Positions 51,278-60,425 are shown, counted from the stretch's first letter. The stretch is 64,000 bases of DNA from JAJPHF01 sp035293805 (GCA_035293805.1 DATGMD010000001.1:1-64000); one strand, 5' to 3'. The notes: generated by a model not told the origin, from the letters alone. Program-made: numbers and translations.

Positions 51278-52300
51278 GTGCCGCCCCCGCTGGTCGCCGC
51301 GATGGTCGCCGCCGCCCTGACGCTGCTCGTCGCGCTGGCCCAGCCGCTTGCCGACGCCGCTTCGGCGCCGCTGCTACAGCAGCCGCCGGCCGGCGTGAGC
51401 GGGCGGCTGATCTTGCCGCGGAACCGGGACCTGTGGCAGATGGGCGCGGCGACGGGCACGGATGAGCGACTGTTCGCCGGCCCGACTCTTACCAGCATCA
51501 CCCAGGCGTCGTGGTCGCCCGACGGTCGGCGCGCGGCGTACTCGCTGTTCCGCTTCTGGCGGCCGGATCGCCCGCCGGGCTCGGACCTGTACGCGATCAG
51601 CGCCGACGGCGGTGACCCGACGACGGTGCTGCCGGCGGTCGGGGAGGACGTGTCGTTTACTGAGCCGGTTTGGACGCCGGATGGGGCGAGCCTCGTCTAC
51701 ACGGCGATCGTGAAGGTCCCGGACAGCCGCTACGGCGAGACCACGAACCAGATCGAGCGCGTGGCGGCCAGCGGCGGCGAGCGGCAGCTGCTGGTCGCCG
51801 ATGGCTTCAGCCCGGCCGTCAGCCGCGAGGGCCGGCAGATGGCCTTCTTGCGAGCGCCGGCGGGCGCGATCGACCAGGACGTGACGCTGTGGGTGGCCGA
51901 TGCGGACGGCCAGAACGCGCGGGCGGTGCTCGACGACAAGCGCTTCAGCAGCCTGGCGTTTCCGCGGTTCTCGCCGGATGGCCAGCGCCTGGCGTTCGCC
52001 GCTGTCGGCGGCCCGGCCGCCATTCGCCGTGAGGTGGGCGCGCTGCCGCCGCTGCCGGGGCCGAGCGTGGCCGCGGCTCACGGCCTGCCGTGGGACCTGT
52101 GGGAGATCGGCGTGGACGGCAGCGGCCTGCGGCGGCTCACGGAGCTGGCGGAGGACGATCCGTCGGTGGCCTACTCGCCTGATGGCCGCTGGCTGGCGCT
52201 CCAGGGCGGCACGGGCGTGTATCTTATAGACTTGAGCACGACGGCGCTCTATCACATCAGCGACGCCGTTGGGTTTGGAGGAATGGACTGGACGTCCTAG
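51278..52300 (+). CDS. TolB-like PD40 beta-propeller, exported
   Basis: A 340-residue protein with a signal peptide and PD40/WD40-like blades (WSPDGRRAAYS, FSPDGQRLAFA, YSPDGRWLALQ). The GTG at 51278 has GAGGAAGCGCC upstream. The next gene, a paralogue, begins in its stop codon (TAGTG). Both may form an outer-face assembly with the upstream cytochrome c; no catalytic residues are visible. Confidence 0.85.
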   Translation: MPPPLVAAMVAAALTLLVALAQPLADAASAPLLQQPPAGVSGRLILPRNRDLWQMGAATGTDERLFAGPTLTSITQASWSPDGRRAAYSLFRFWRPDRPPGSDLYAISADGGDPTTVLPAVGEDVSFTEPVWTPDGASLVYTAIVKVPDSRYGETTNQIERVAASGGERQLLVADGFSPAVSREGRQMAFLRAPAGAIDQDVTLWVADADGQNARAVLDDKRFSSLAFPRFSPDGQRLAFAAVGGPAAIRREVGALPPLPGPSVAAAHGLPWDLWEIGVDGSGLRRLTELAEDDPSVAYSPDGRWLALQGGTGVYLIDLSTTALYHISDAVGFGGMDWTS

Positions 52301-53412
52301 TGCCCCCCCGCCCGCGCCCCGCGGTCCCGCCAACCCTGAGGAGCTGGCCCGTCCGCCGCCGCGCCCGCCTTGCCGCCGCCTGTCTGGCCGCGGGGCTGGC
52401 GCTGGCCGGCGTGCTCGGCTGCGCGCCCGGGGGCGGCGCCGGCGCGAAGCCCGGCACGAATCCGAGCAACGTGCAGTCGGCGCCGCTGCCGGCCGAGGCG
52501 ACCGGGGTGCTGACGTATCAGCGAGACGGCAACGTGTACGCGCTACCGCTCGACTCCAAGGCCGAGCGCAAGCTCACCGACTTCCCGCCGCAGAGCCAGG
52601 CGGTGTTCAGCGCGCGCTCGCCCGACGGCTCGCAGCTGGCGTATGTCCGTGTCGAGGGGTTTGGCTCGACGATGTGGCTGAGCGATGCGACGGGCGGCGG
52701 CGAACGCAAGCTGATCGACGAGTCCGCCTCGTACGCGACGCTCGAGTATCCGCAGTGGACCCCGGACGGGAAGGGGATCGTCTACACGTACCACGGCTTC
52801 GTAGTCGAGAACGGCTCGATCAAGGGGGAGACGATCCGGGCCGAGCGGGTCGACGCGGCGACCGGCGAGCGCACGACGCTCGCGCCCGATGCCGAGGGGC
52901 CGACCATGGCCCCGGATGGCACGCTGGTGTTCACGCGGCTGACTCGCGCTGGGGTGGAGATGGTGCAGCTCGACCCGGCGGGCAACGAGAAGGTGCTGCT
53001 GTCGGACCGGAGCTTCGTGAACATGGCGGCGCCCCGCTACTCGCCGGATGGCAAGCACATCGCCTTCCGGGCCTACGGGAACGGCCCGAGCGTGGGGACG
53101 CGCGTGGAGCCCCAGGCGCCGACGGCCGGGGGGCTGGCGACGGCCGTCGGCGCGCTTGCGCGCCAGCTGCTGCCGGGTGTGGCATACGCGCACGGAGAGC
53201 CGTGGGACATCTGGATGGTCGAGGCGAACGGCGGCGGCGTGCGGCAGCTGGCCAAGCTCACCGAGGACGATCCGACGGTGACCTGGTCGCCGGACAGCCG
53301 GTTCTCGGCGGCGTCGGGGGGCACGGGCGTCTACGTTATCGACGCTAGCAACGGGCAGATCACGCAGCTCGAAACCGTCGGCGGGTTCGGGGGCATCGAC
53401 TGGACGCGCTAG
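52300..53412 (+). CDS. TolB-like PD40 beta-propeller lipoprotein
   Basis: A 370-residue paralogue of the preceding gene product, with lipobox VLGC and blades such as RSPDGSQLAYVRV, WTPDGKGIVYTYHG, YSPDGKHIAFRAYG and WSPDSRFSAASG. Both paralogues end with the same plan: VYxID, GGFGG or GFGG, MDW or IDWT. The GTG overlaps the previous stop by one base. It looks like a recent tandem duplication followed by divergence. Confidence 0.85.
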   Translation: MPPRPRPAVPPTLRSWPVRRRARLAAACLAAGLALAGVLGCAPGGGAGAKPGTNPSNVQSAPLPAEATGVLTYQRDGNVYALPLDSKAERKLTDFPPQSQAVFSARSPDGSQLAYVRVEGFGSTMWLSDATGGGERKLIDESASYATLEYPQWTPDGKGIVYTYHGFVVENGSIKGETIRAERVDAATGERTTLAPDAEGPTMAPDGTLVFTRLTRAGVEMVQLDPAGNEKVLLSDRSFVNMAAPRYSPDGKHIAFRAYGNGPSVGTRVEPQAPTAGGLATAVGALARQLLPGVAYAHGEPWDIWMVEANGGGVRQLAKLTEDDPTVTWSPDSRFSAASGGTGVYVIDASNGQITQLETVGGFGGIDWTR

Positions 53413-53463
53413 CGGTCGCTCGGCCCCCCGCGCGGGTGGGCGGCGGCCGGAAGTAGGAGTTTC

Positions 53464-54105
53464 ATGCACTTCGACTTGCAGCAGCTAATCATCACCGCGG
53501 GCTATCTCGGCGTCTGGGCGATCATCTTTGCGGAGTCTGGCCTGTTCTTTGGCTTCTTTCTACCGGGCGACAGCCTCCTGTTCACCGCGGGTTTTCTGGC
53601 CTCGCCCGCGGCGCGCCGCATCTGGGAGACCGTCGGCGGCTCGCACGGGGGAGGGTTTAACATCGCCATTCTGGCGGTGGGCTGCTTCGTCGCGGCGGCG
53701 GCGGGCGACAGCGTGGGCTACGCCTTCGGCAAGTTTGTCGGCCCGCGCATCTTCACGCGGGAAGACTCCCTGTTCTTCCACCGCAAGCACCTACTCCGGG
53801 CGCACGAGTTCTACGAGAAGCACGGCGGCAAGACGATCGTGCTGGCGCGGTTCCTGCCCGCCGTCCGCACGTTCGCGCCGATCGTGGCCGGGGTGGGGGA
53901 GATGCCGTATCCCCGGTTCCTGTTCTTCAACCTCATCGGCGGGGCACTGTGGGCACTGGGCCTCACCGTGGGCGGGTATTTCCTAGGGAGCGTGATCCCG
54001 GACCCGGACCGGTATCTCCTGCCGATCATCGCCGTGATCATCGTGCTGTCCATCCTGCCCACGGCGATCCATCTGTGGCGCGAGCGGCGGAGCGCGTTGG
54101 CGTAA
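53464..54105 (+). CDS. DedA family membrane protein
   Basis: A 213-residue polytopic protein of the DedA/SNARE-associated (VTT) family, related to undecaprenyl-phosphate and lipid flippases. Family phrases: FFGFFLPGDSLLFTAGFLAS, GDSVGYAFGKFVGPRIF, KHGGKTIVLARFLPAVRTFA and GALWALGLTVGGYFLG. The start is ATG 53464, after AGTAGGAGTTTC. Confidence 0.93.
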   Translation: MHFDLQQLIITAGYLGVWAIIFAESGLFFGFFLPGDSLLFTAGFLASPAARRIWETVGGSHGGGFNIAILAVGCFVAAAAGDSVGYAFGKFVGPRIFTREDSLFFHRKHLLRAHEFYEKHGGKTIVLARFLPAVRTFAPIVAGVGEMPYPRFLFFNLIGGALWALGLTVGGYFLGSVIPDPDRYLLPIIAVIIVLSILPTAIHLWRERRSALA

Positions 54106-54398
54106 GGCTAACCGGTCGCGGACCCCGGCGATAGGGGCGGGTCCACACCCGGTTGGCGGGATGAGGCGCGCTCGTGGCACGCAGGCTGCCGCGCCGGGAC
54201 TGGGGCAGTGGCGCTGGCGGTATGCCGCGCCGTAGGCCGCGGACGGGCACGAGACCGGCCCTTGTGCAAGGCTGGGTGCTCATCTCGCAAGCGGCTGCAG
54301 GCAGGCGGCTGGCGCGGCGGTTGCCCAGTGGCTGGCGGGTTGGTATGCTTCGGTTGGGAGCCCGCCGGGGCGCGGCGCCCGCATCCCGTGGAGGAACG

Positions 54399-55142
54399 AT
54401 GCTCGCTACGAAGCCGGCGCGGGAGATCCCGCCGAATACTTACGAGCCCTGGGACGACATGCCCGCGGACTACCGGGAGGCGGTGGTCAAGATCCTGACG
54501 ATTCAGGCGCGGATCGAGACGGAATACCCGATGTTCCCGGAGCGGACGCTGGTGCCGGCCATGCGGCTCGCGCCCACGCCCGACGATTGGGTGCGCTACG
54601 CGTCCTACTGGGCACAGGAGTGCCAGCACGCGAGCTACTGGATACGGATGCTGGCCGACCTGGGCATTACGGTGGACGAGCAGTTCATGTCCACGCCGAA
54701 GCCCATCTACATCTTCGACATGCGCGATCCCGCGGACACGTGGGTCGAGTGGGCCTATTTCAGCCTGTTCGCCGACCGGCAGGGCGCGTACATGGGCTGG
54801 GAGTGGATCGACTCCAGCTACGCGCCGTTTGCGCGCGTGGCGGAGCGCAGCTGGCGCGAGGAAGAGGGCCACGCGCAGATGGGGTACGAGATCCTGCGGG
54901 ACGTGTGCGCCACGCCGGAGGGGCGGAGGCAGGCGCAGGAGAAGCTGGAGCTCTGGTATCCCGCGGGGTTGGACATGTTCGGGCGCTCGGACTCGGAGCG
55001 GCAGTACGACTACATCCGCTGGGGGTTGCGCCGTCGCACGAACGAGGAGATGCGCGAGGCGTTCCGCCAGGAGGTGGACGCCGTGATCCGGGCCGTGGGC
55101 CTGGAGCCGCCGGACCCGCTGGCGAACCGGAGATACCTGTGA
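54399..55142 (+). CDS. PaaA-like ferritin-fold di-iron protein
   Basis: A 247-residue protein of the phenylacetyl-CoA epoxidase PaaA type. Probable iron ligands: E42 or E40, E74-x-x-H77 (WAQECQHASYW), Asp/Glu in SLFADRQGAY, and REEEGHAQMGYEIL supplying the second E-x-x-H. GGAGG precedes ATG 54399. The stop overlaps the ferredoxin gene downstream (GTGA). No PaaB, C, D or E genes adjoin, so it is not a standard Paa operon. It probably oxygenates or epoxidises an unknown acyl or aromatic substrate. The preceding gap 54106-54398 holds no gene. Confidence 0.85.
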   Translation: MLATKPAREIPPNTYEPWDDMPADYREAVVKILTIQARIETEYPMFPERTLVPAMRLAPTPDDWVRYASYWAQECQHASYWIRMLADLGITVDEQFMSTPKPIYIFDMRDPADTWVEWAYFSLFADRQGAYMGWEWIDSSYAPFARVAERSWREEEGHAQMGYEILRDVCATPEGRRQAQEKLELWYPAGLDMFGRSDSERQYDYIRWGLRRRTNEEMREAFRQEVDAVIRAVGLEPPDPLANRRYL

Positions 55143-55462
55143 GAGAGGTCAAGCGCCAGGGCGGTCCGATCGTCGACGTGGAAGTCGTGCCGGAGCTGTG
55201 CATGAACTTCCGCAACTGCGTCCGCATCGCGCGGGGCGCCTTCCTGCCTGACCCGAAGAGCGGCAAGACGCGGCCGGCGCGCTGGCAGCAGGTAGAGCCG
55301 GACCTGCTCTGGAAAGCGGCGTGGAGCTGCCCCTCGGGCGCCATCCGCTTCGTCACCGACGAGGGCTACGTGGTGCCGCGGTGGGACGAGGTGGCCCACT
55401 GGGAGAGTGCGCGGCACCGCGGTGCGGGCGCCAAGCCGGAGCAGCCGCTGGAGAAATGGTAA
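55139..55462 (+). CDS. Single-cluster divergent ferredoxin (Fer4_19-like)
   Basis: A 107-residue protein with three cysteines in the pattern of the divergent mono-cluster ferredoxin family: CMNFRNC and CPSGAIRF. The three-Cys pattern suits a [3Fe-4S] cluster. The GTG at 55139 overlaps the PaaA-like stop codon, so both are made together. It is the likely electron donor for the di-iron protein. Confidence 0.82.
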   Translation: MREVKRQGGPIVDVEVVPELCMNFRNCVRIARGAFLPDPKSGKTRPARWQQVEPDLLWKAAWSCPSGAIRFVTDEGYVVPRWDEVAHWESARHRGAGAKPEQPLEKW

Positions 55463-55469
55463 GGCGCGG

Positions 55470-56552
55470 CTAGCGGCTCGCGCCCGGCGGGTATAGCTCG
55501 TCGACGATCGACATGTCGAGCCAGCGCTGGGCGAGCGCGTCCAGGTTCTCGTTGGTGGCCTCTTCGGCATAGAGGTTAAGCGCGGCGACCGCCCCCTCGT
55601 GCGAGCCTCGCGGCGGCACGGCGAACAGCTCACCTGCTGCAACCCAGTAGTCGTGGATCGTGGCGGGATCCATCGTCGAGTCGGTGAACTTGCTGATCTC
55701 GGCGCTATAGAATGCCTCGTCGGCCTTCAGTCGCACCATCGCGTCGGTGATGCCGCGCACCATGCCGCGGACGACGTCGCGGTTGGCCGCGACGTAATGC
55801 TGCGTGCTTACCAGGCCGGTGTTGAGGAGCTGCAACGACGCGGGCGCCTTGTACAGCAGGTTCAAGCCTTGCTTCTTGGCCTCGAACGTTCCTGGCGAGA
55901 AGAGGAGCGCGGAGTCCACGCGGCCGGCCGTGAGCGCACCCAGCGTGGACACGGCGTCGCCCGTCGTGAGCACGGCCACGTCCTGATCTGGGGTCAGCCC
56001 GTTGACTTGCAGGAAGTAGCGCGCGGTGCGCCAGCTCAGCGAGCCTGGCCCGGATGAGCCCACCGTGTGTCCCTTCAGATCGGCGATGGTCTGGAGCGGC
56101 GGGCGCCCCCACAGCTCGCCCGGGGAGTAGGTCGTGGTGACGGCGACCACGACGACGTCGAGGCCTTGCAGGAGCGGGCCGACGCCGCCCGCGCCGAACA
56201 CGAAGTCGCACTGCCCGGCGGCGAGCGCCGCGTCCACCTGGCCGCCAGCAAAGTACGGAATGTTCGCATCGATGCCCTGCTGTCGGAGGAAGCCGCCATC
56301 CTCGGCGGCGAAGATGGGTAGGATCGTATCCGATCGGGACGGGATGCAGGCGATCACGCTGGTGAGCGGCGCATCGGCGGCCGTGCCGACCGCCGCCGGC
56401 TGGCCGGCGGCGGTCGGCACGGGCGACACGGCGGCCGCCGCGGCGCTCCCGCTCGGCGCCGCGCCCTGGCCGGATACGGCTGGGGCGGCGGGCGAGCAGG
56501 CGAGCGCTAGGGCGAGCAGGGCGGCGAGCGGCGCGAGGCGTGCGGCGAACAT
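55470..56552 (-). CDS. Orphan NitT/TauT-type substrate-binding lipoprotein
   Basis: A 360-residue NMT1-like receptor with leader ending in LALAC and a Ser/Ala-rich linker. The mature domain has AAEDGGFLRQQGIDANIPY, SSGPGSLSWRTARYFL and LLFSPGTFEAKKQG. ATG 56552 follows AGGAGGACCG. It converges on the di-iron/ferredoxin pair with a gap of 7 bp. No transporter subunits adjoin. Confidence 0.88.
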   Translation of the reverse strand: MFAARLAPLAALLALALACSPAAPAVSGQGAAPSGSAAAAAVSPVPTAAGQPAAVGTAADAPLTSVIACIPSRSDTILPIFAAEDGGFLRQQGIDANIPYFAGGQVDAALAAGQCDFVFGAGGVGPLLQGLDVVVVAVTTTYSPGELWGRPPLQTIADLKGHTVGSSGPGSLSWRTARYFLQVNGLTPDQDVAVLTTGDAVSTLGALTAGRVDSALLFSPGTFEAKKQGLNLLYKAPASLQLLNTGLVSTQHYVAANRDVVRGMVRGITDAMVRLKADEAFYSAEISKFTDSTMDPATIHDYWVAAGELFAVPPRGSHEGAVAALNLYAEEATNENLDALAQRWLDMSIVDELYPPGASR

Positions 56553-56621
56553 CGGTCCTCCTGAGCCGCGGGCGGCTCGGCGCGGGATGCAGCTTGCGCC
56601 AGTACCTCGTCAAGGGCGATT

Positions 56622-56653
56622 TGCAATGGGTTGCCAACTGCCAACCCGTTGCA
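56622..56653. repeat. Inverted repeat with 12-bp arms
   Basis: TGCAATGGGTTG (56622-56633) and CAACCCGTTGCA (56642-56653) pair through 12 positions, one a wobble, around an 8-nt loop. It lies downstream of the Asp-box propeller gene and 70 bp upstream of the binding-lipoprotein start. It could be a terminator or an operator; no U tract is present. Confidence 0.5.
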
Positions 56654-56681
56654 TTGACCGGTGACCGACCACTGAACGCGG

Positions 56682-57662
56682 TCAGCTAGCGAGCGCCAGC
56701 GCGGTGATGCAGGGCAAGCCGTCAATCAGCGTGCGGCAGCCGGCATCGTCCACGGCGAGCACCTCCCCCTCGGAGGTGGCCGCCAGCACGCCGCGCTCGC
56801 CGGGACCGGGGCAGAGGTCCATGATGCCGCCGCGCAGGCCCTCGGCGACGGGCTGCCAGGTGGCGCCCGCATCGTCGCTGCGCAAGATGGCGCCGTCGGC
56901 GCGCTCCGGGCGCAGCCAGGTGTTCGGCCGGCCGCGGGTGATGCCGAGATACCAGGTGCCCTGCCCGTCCTCCGTCACCGCCATGCCGTAGGTACGGCCG
57001 CCGGGCGGCGTGACTTCCTCCCAGTGGTCTGCGTGGTCCAGGCTGCGGAAGACACCCTCGCCGCAGGCGGCCACGACGAGCCCCGAGCGCACGGCGCTGG
57101 GCCGCACCTGGTGGACGTCCGGATCGCTCAGGCCCTCGTTGGCCGGCCGCCACGCGGCGCCACCGTCGTCGCTGACCAGCAGGCCGCCGACCTCGATGCC
57201 CGCGTACAGCCGGTCCGGGTTTCGCGGGTCCTGCGCCAGATAGCGGGTCCGCGTGCCGAGATCGGGGTTCGGCGGGAACGAGCCGGTGCTGCCGCCACGC
57301 CGCACGTCTTCCAGCTCCTCCCAGCCCCCGCCCCGCGCATCGCCCCGATAGAGCGCGGCCGGGATCGTGCCGGCGAGCACCGCGCCCGGCAGAGCAAGCA
57401 GCGCGAACAGGGACAGCCGGGGCACGTTGGGCTGCGGGCGCGCCCAGCTCGCGCCGCCGTCGCGGGACACGAACAAGCCCGAGCGCTCGCTGCCAACGTA
57501 GACGACGCGCGAATCGACGGGGTCGAGGGCGAGACAGCTCGCCGACCAGTACGTCAAGGCTCGCCCGTTCGGCCTCCAGCGTTCGCCATCGGACGCGAAA
57601 GAGCACCAACCGGCCAATGTGGAAGCGTGCAGCGTCGGCTTGGTCCCGTTCGTCGCGCTCAT
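56682..57662 (-). CDS. Asp-box (BNR) beta-propeller protein
   Basis: A 326-residue protein without a signal peptide. Asp-box motifs are visible as SRDGGASW, SDDGGAAW and SDDAGATW, with the corresponding blades of a sialidase/YCF48-like propeller. No catalytic sialidase residues are seen. Cytoplasmic or surface location cannot be settled. It may be an assembly or binding factor. Confidence 0.82.
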   Translation of the reverse strand: MSATNGTKPTLHASTLAGWCSFASDGERWRPNGRALTYWSASCLALDPVDSRVVYVGSERSGLFVSRDGGASWARPQPNVPRLSLFALLALPGAVLAGTIPAALYRGDARGGGWEELEDVRRGGSTGSFPPNPDLGTRTRYLAQDPRNPDRLYAGIEVGGLLVSDDGGAAWRPANEGLSDPDVHQVRPSAVRSGLVVAACGEGVFRSLDHADHWEEVTPPGGRTYGMAVTEDGQGTWYLGITRGRPNTWLRPERADGAILRSDDAGATWQPVAEGLRGGIMDLCPGPGERGVLAATSEGEVLAVDDAGCRTLIDGLPCITALALAS

Positions 57663-57964
57663 GGTCGCTCCAGTCTTGAGCCGCTAGTCCCGCCGGGCGG
57701 CGGGGTGGTCGGGCAAGTTAGACCGCCCTCGCGCGAGCGGCGGCTGTCTGTGCCCGGTAGGGTACGCCTAGCCTCCGCGGGTGTCAACCGAAGGCCGCGC
57801 GAGGGGCTGTTTCCGATGCTCGCAGACGTCACGCGGCCGGAATAGGGACTGACGTGTCATAACGCGGTTCCCTTGTCCGGCCGCCGCGCGGCGTGCTACT
57901 CTCCCTCGCGAAAGCCATGCGGCTTGTGGCAGTTTCACGCTTCGGGTTTGGAGGACGTGTCTAC
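57663..57964. other. Intergenic region with a possible promoter
   Basis: No gene seen. TTGTCC (57873-57878) and TACTCT (57897-57902), 18 bp apart on the plus strand, could be a weak promoter for the secreted protein at 57965. Confidence 0.3.
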
Positions 57965-58516
57965 ATGCGGCGACTTCTCCTCGTGGCGCTGTTGACGATG
58001 ACCAGCCTCGCCGTCGGCGGCGCCCAGCGCGTCCTGGCACAGGACGCCGACGCGACGGCGGCACCGACGACCTTCGGCCAGTTTCTTCGCGCTAGCGGTC
58101 TCACGGTAAGCGACGCCGAACTAGCGTACCTCGACGCGGACGAGCGGCTCGAGCAATCGTACATGCTAGCGCTCACGAACCTGCAGCTACTCGCGGCGAC
58201 GCCAGCCGAGCAGCAGAACGACCAGTGGCGGCAGTCGCTGACCGCCGAACTGAACCGCCTGATCAGCATGGACCCGGCCGGCGTGCCCCAGGCGCCGCCG
58301 AGCTTGCAGCGCTTCCGCGACATGGGCATCGAGCACCGCCGCCACATCCAGCAGGCCGCCCAGCAATGGCTGGCGGGCGTGCAGGCGAACGATCCGCAGT
58401 GGAACACCCGCGGCGCCGACGAGGAGCGCGCGGCGGGGGAGTCCTACACGGCCTGGATGCAGGAGCTGGCGGCGCGCTTCCCACCACCGCAGTCATCCGA
58501 CTCGCAGCAACCGTGA
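57965..58516 (+). CDS. Secreted protein of unknown function, 183 residues
   Basis: A signal peptide (RRLLLVALLTMTSLAVGG) ends near AQRVLAQ. The mature part is helical and rich in Gln, Ala and Glu, with no cysteines. GGAGG lies ten bases before ATG 57965. No family is recognised. Confidence 0.7.
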   Translation: MRRLLLVALLTMTSLAVGGAQRVLAQDADATAAPTTFGQFLRASGLTVSDAELAYLDADERLEQSYMLALTNLQLLAATPAEQQNDQWRQSLTAELNRLISMDPAGVPQAPPSLQRFRDMGIEHRRHIQQAAQQWLAGVQANDPQWNTRGADEERAAGESYTAWMQELAARFPPPQSSDSQQP

Positions 58517-58587
58517 CCCTGCCGCGGGCGACGCTGTGACGCCCGCGCAGACTCGGTCGGAATCCAATCCGGGGACGGTAAACGGCA

Positions 58588-59196
58588 GTGGCGGGTAGAG
58601 CGAGTTGGGTCGTGGCGCTGGCCGTCGTCTGGCTGGCCGGCTGTCAGTTTGCCAGCGCTCCGCCCAGCGTCGCTCCCAGCGCGACGGCCGGCCGCAGCGC
58701 AAGCGCGGCAAGCTCGCCCACCCCGCCGCGCCCGCCCGCGTCGTCTACGCCAGTGCCGCCGACCGCGCTGCCGCGCACTCCCACACCGCAGCCAGTCCGC
58801 TCGCCGACCGGCCCGGCCGCGCCGGTCGCGCCGACCCGGACGCCCGCCCTGGCGGCTCGCAGCACGTCCGCCGCGCCGACGCTCGGGCGGGCCGGCGCCC
58901 CGAGCGCGACGCCGGGGCGAGGCGCGGATGCCGGCGCGCTGCTGCCCGGGACCCAGGCGCGGCTGACGGGCGACGTCACGCAGTTCGCGGCGAGCGCGCG
59001 GGTGATGGAGGTCCAGGTGGACGGCGGGGGCCGGCGGCAAGTGAGCCTGTCTCCGTCGGCTACCATTCGGCGAGCCGATGGCTCAACGGGCAGCGCCGCC
59101 GACCTGCGGCCCGGGCAACGGGTCCAGGCGACCGGCCGCGTGAGCGGCGACGCGGGCTTGATCGCGGACGAGGTGCTGTTGCTAGCCCCGCGCTAG
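58588..59196 (+). CDS. Lipoprotein with Pro/Thr-rich linker and DUF5666-like domain
   Basis: A 202-residue protein. The leader ends in LAGC, then about 95 residues of Ser/Pro/Thr/Ala linker, then a small C-terminal beta domain resembling DUF5666 (TQARLTGDVTQFAASARVM, PGQRVQATGRV, GLIADEVLLL). The GTG at 58588 is the likely start. It ends 4 bp into the convergent lysC gene. Function unknown. Confidence 0.75.
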   Translation: MAGRASWVVALAVVWLAGCQFASAPPSVAPSATAGRSASAASSPTPPRPPASSTPVPPTALPRTPTPQPVRSPTGPAAPVAPTRTPALAARSTSAAPTLGRAGAPSATPGRGADAGALLPGTQARLTGDVTQFAASARVMEVQVDGGGRRQVSLSPSATIRRADGSTGSAADLRPGQRVQATGRVSGDAGLIADEVLLLAPR

Positions 59197-60425
59197 CTGG
59201 CGGCCGCAGCTTGCTTGTCCAGCTCGAAGCCCGCGTGGAGCGCCCGCACGGCGCGCGCGACGTCGTCGCGCGGCACCACGCAGGTGATGCGGATGTCGGA
59301 AGTGGTAATCATCTCGATATTGATGCCAGCCTCCGCCAGGATGCCAAACATGCGGGCCGCGTAGCCCGGCGCGCTCTGGATCCCGGTGCCCACGATCGAG
59401 ACCTTGGCCAGATCGCTCGCGCTGGCGATCTTGCTGGCGTGGATTGACTCGGCGGCTGGCTGGACCAGGGCGACCGCGCGCTGCAACTCCCCGCGCGCGA
59501 CGGTGAACGACAGGTCGGTTACGCCCTCGAAGCTGGCCGTTTGGACGATCACGTCCACGCTGACGCCAGCATCGGCCAGCGGCTTGAAGATCGCGTAGGC
59601 GATCCCGGGCTGGTCCGGCACGCCGGCCAGCGAGATCTTAGCCACGTCGGTGTCGTGCGCGATGCCCTGGACTCGCTGCCGTATCTCCACGGTGTCCCCC
59701 GCGTCGATCAGAGTGCCCGCACCCGGCGTGAAGCTAGAGAGCACCCAAATCGGCATATTGTAAACCTGGCCCAGCTCTACCGCGCGCGGGTGCATCACCT
59801 TGGCGCCCTGCTGCGCCAGCTCCAGCATCTCCTCGTAGGCGATCCGCGGAATGCTGCGCGCCTCGGGCACCACGCGGGGATCGGCGGTGTAGACGCCGTC
59901 CACGTCGGTGTAGATCTCGCAGCGTTCGGCGCCGAGCGCACAGGCGAGCGCGACGGCGGTGGTATCGGAGCCGCCGCGGCCCAAGGTGGTAACGTCCGCC
60001 TCGTCCGTGATGCCCTGGAAGCCCGTGACGATGACGACGTTGCCGGCGCGCAGCTCGCGCTCCAACCGCTCAGGCTGGATCGCCGTGATGCGCGCGCGCG
60101 TAAACCAGGCGTTGGTGTGGATGCCTGCCTGGCCGGCGGTGAGCGAGACGGCGGGGCAGCCGCGCGCGCGCAGCGCCATCGCAAGGAGGGTCGCCGAGAC
60201 GGTCTCACCAGTGGACAAGAGCAAGTCTAGCTCGCGCGGCGCGGGATCCGGCGTCACCGACCGCGCGAGGGCGAGCAGCTCGTCGGTCGTCTTGCCCATC
60301 GCCGATACGACCACGACGATGCCGTGGTCGTCGGTGCGGCTCGCGGCCACCCGCTCGGCTACCGCGCGGATTCGCTCGGCGCCCGCCACGGACGAGCCGC
60401 CGTACTTCTGGACCAGCGCTTTCAT
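59193..60425 (-). CDS. lysC: Aspartate kinase
   Basis: A 410-residue enzyme that phosphorylates aspartate at the start of the lysine, threonine and methionine pathways. The N-terminal motif KYGGSSVAGAERI and the core VVVSAMGKTTDELL, TLGRGGSDTTAVALA and CEIYTDVDGVYTADPR are standard. The C-terminal third has two ACT domains for feedback control (VSIVGTGIQSAPGYAARMF, INIEMITTSDI). Its start overlaps the thrB stop (ATGA). It is the last gene of the hom-thrC-thrB-lysC operon. Confidence 0.96.
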   Translation of the reverse strand: MKALVQKYGGSSVAGAERIRAVAERVAASRTDDHGIVVVVSAMGKTTDELLALARSVTPDPAPRELDLLLSTGETVSATLLAMALRARGCPAVSLTAGQAGIHTNAWFTRARITAIQPERLERELRAGNVVIVTGFQGITDEADVTTLGRGGSDTTAVALACALGAERCEIYTDVDGVYTADPRVVPEARSIPRIAYEEMLELAQQGAKVMHPRAVELGQVYNMPIWVLSSFTPGAGTLIDAGDTVEIRQRVQGIAHDTDVAKISLAGVPDQPGIAYAIFKPLADAGVSVDVIVQTASFEGVTDLSFTVARGELQRAVALVQPAAESIHASKIASASDLAKVSIVGTGIQSAPGYAARMFGILAEAGINIEMITTSDIRITCVVPRDDVARAVRALHAGFELDKQAAAAS

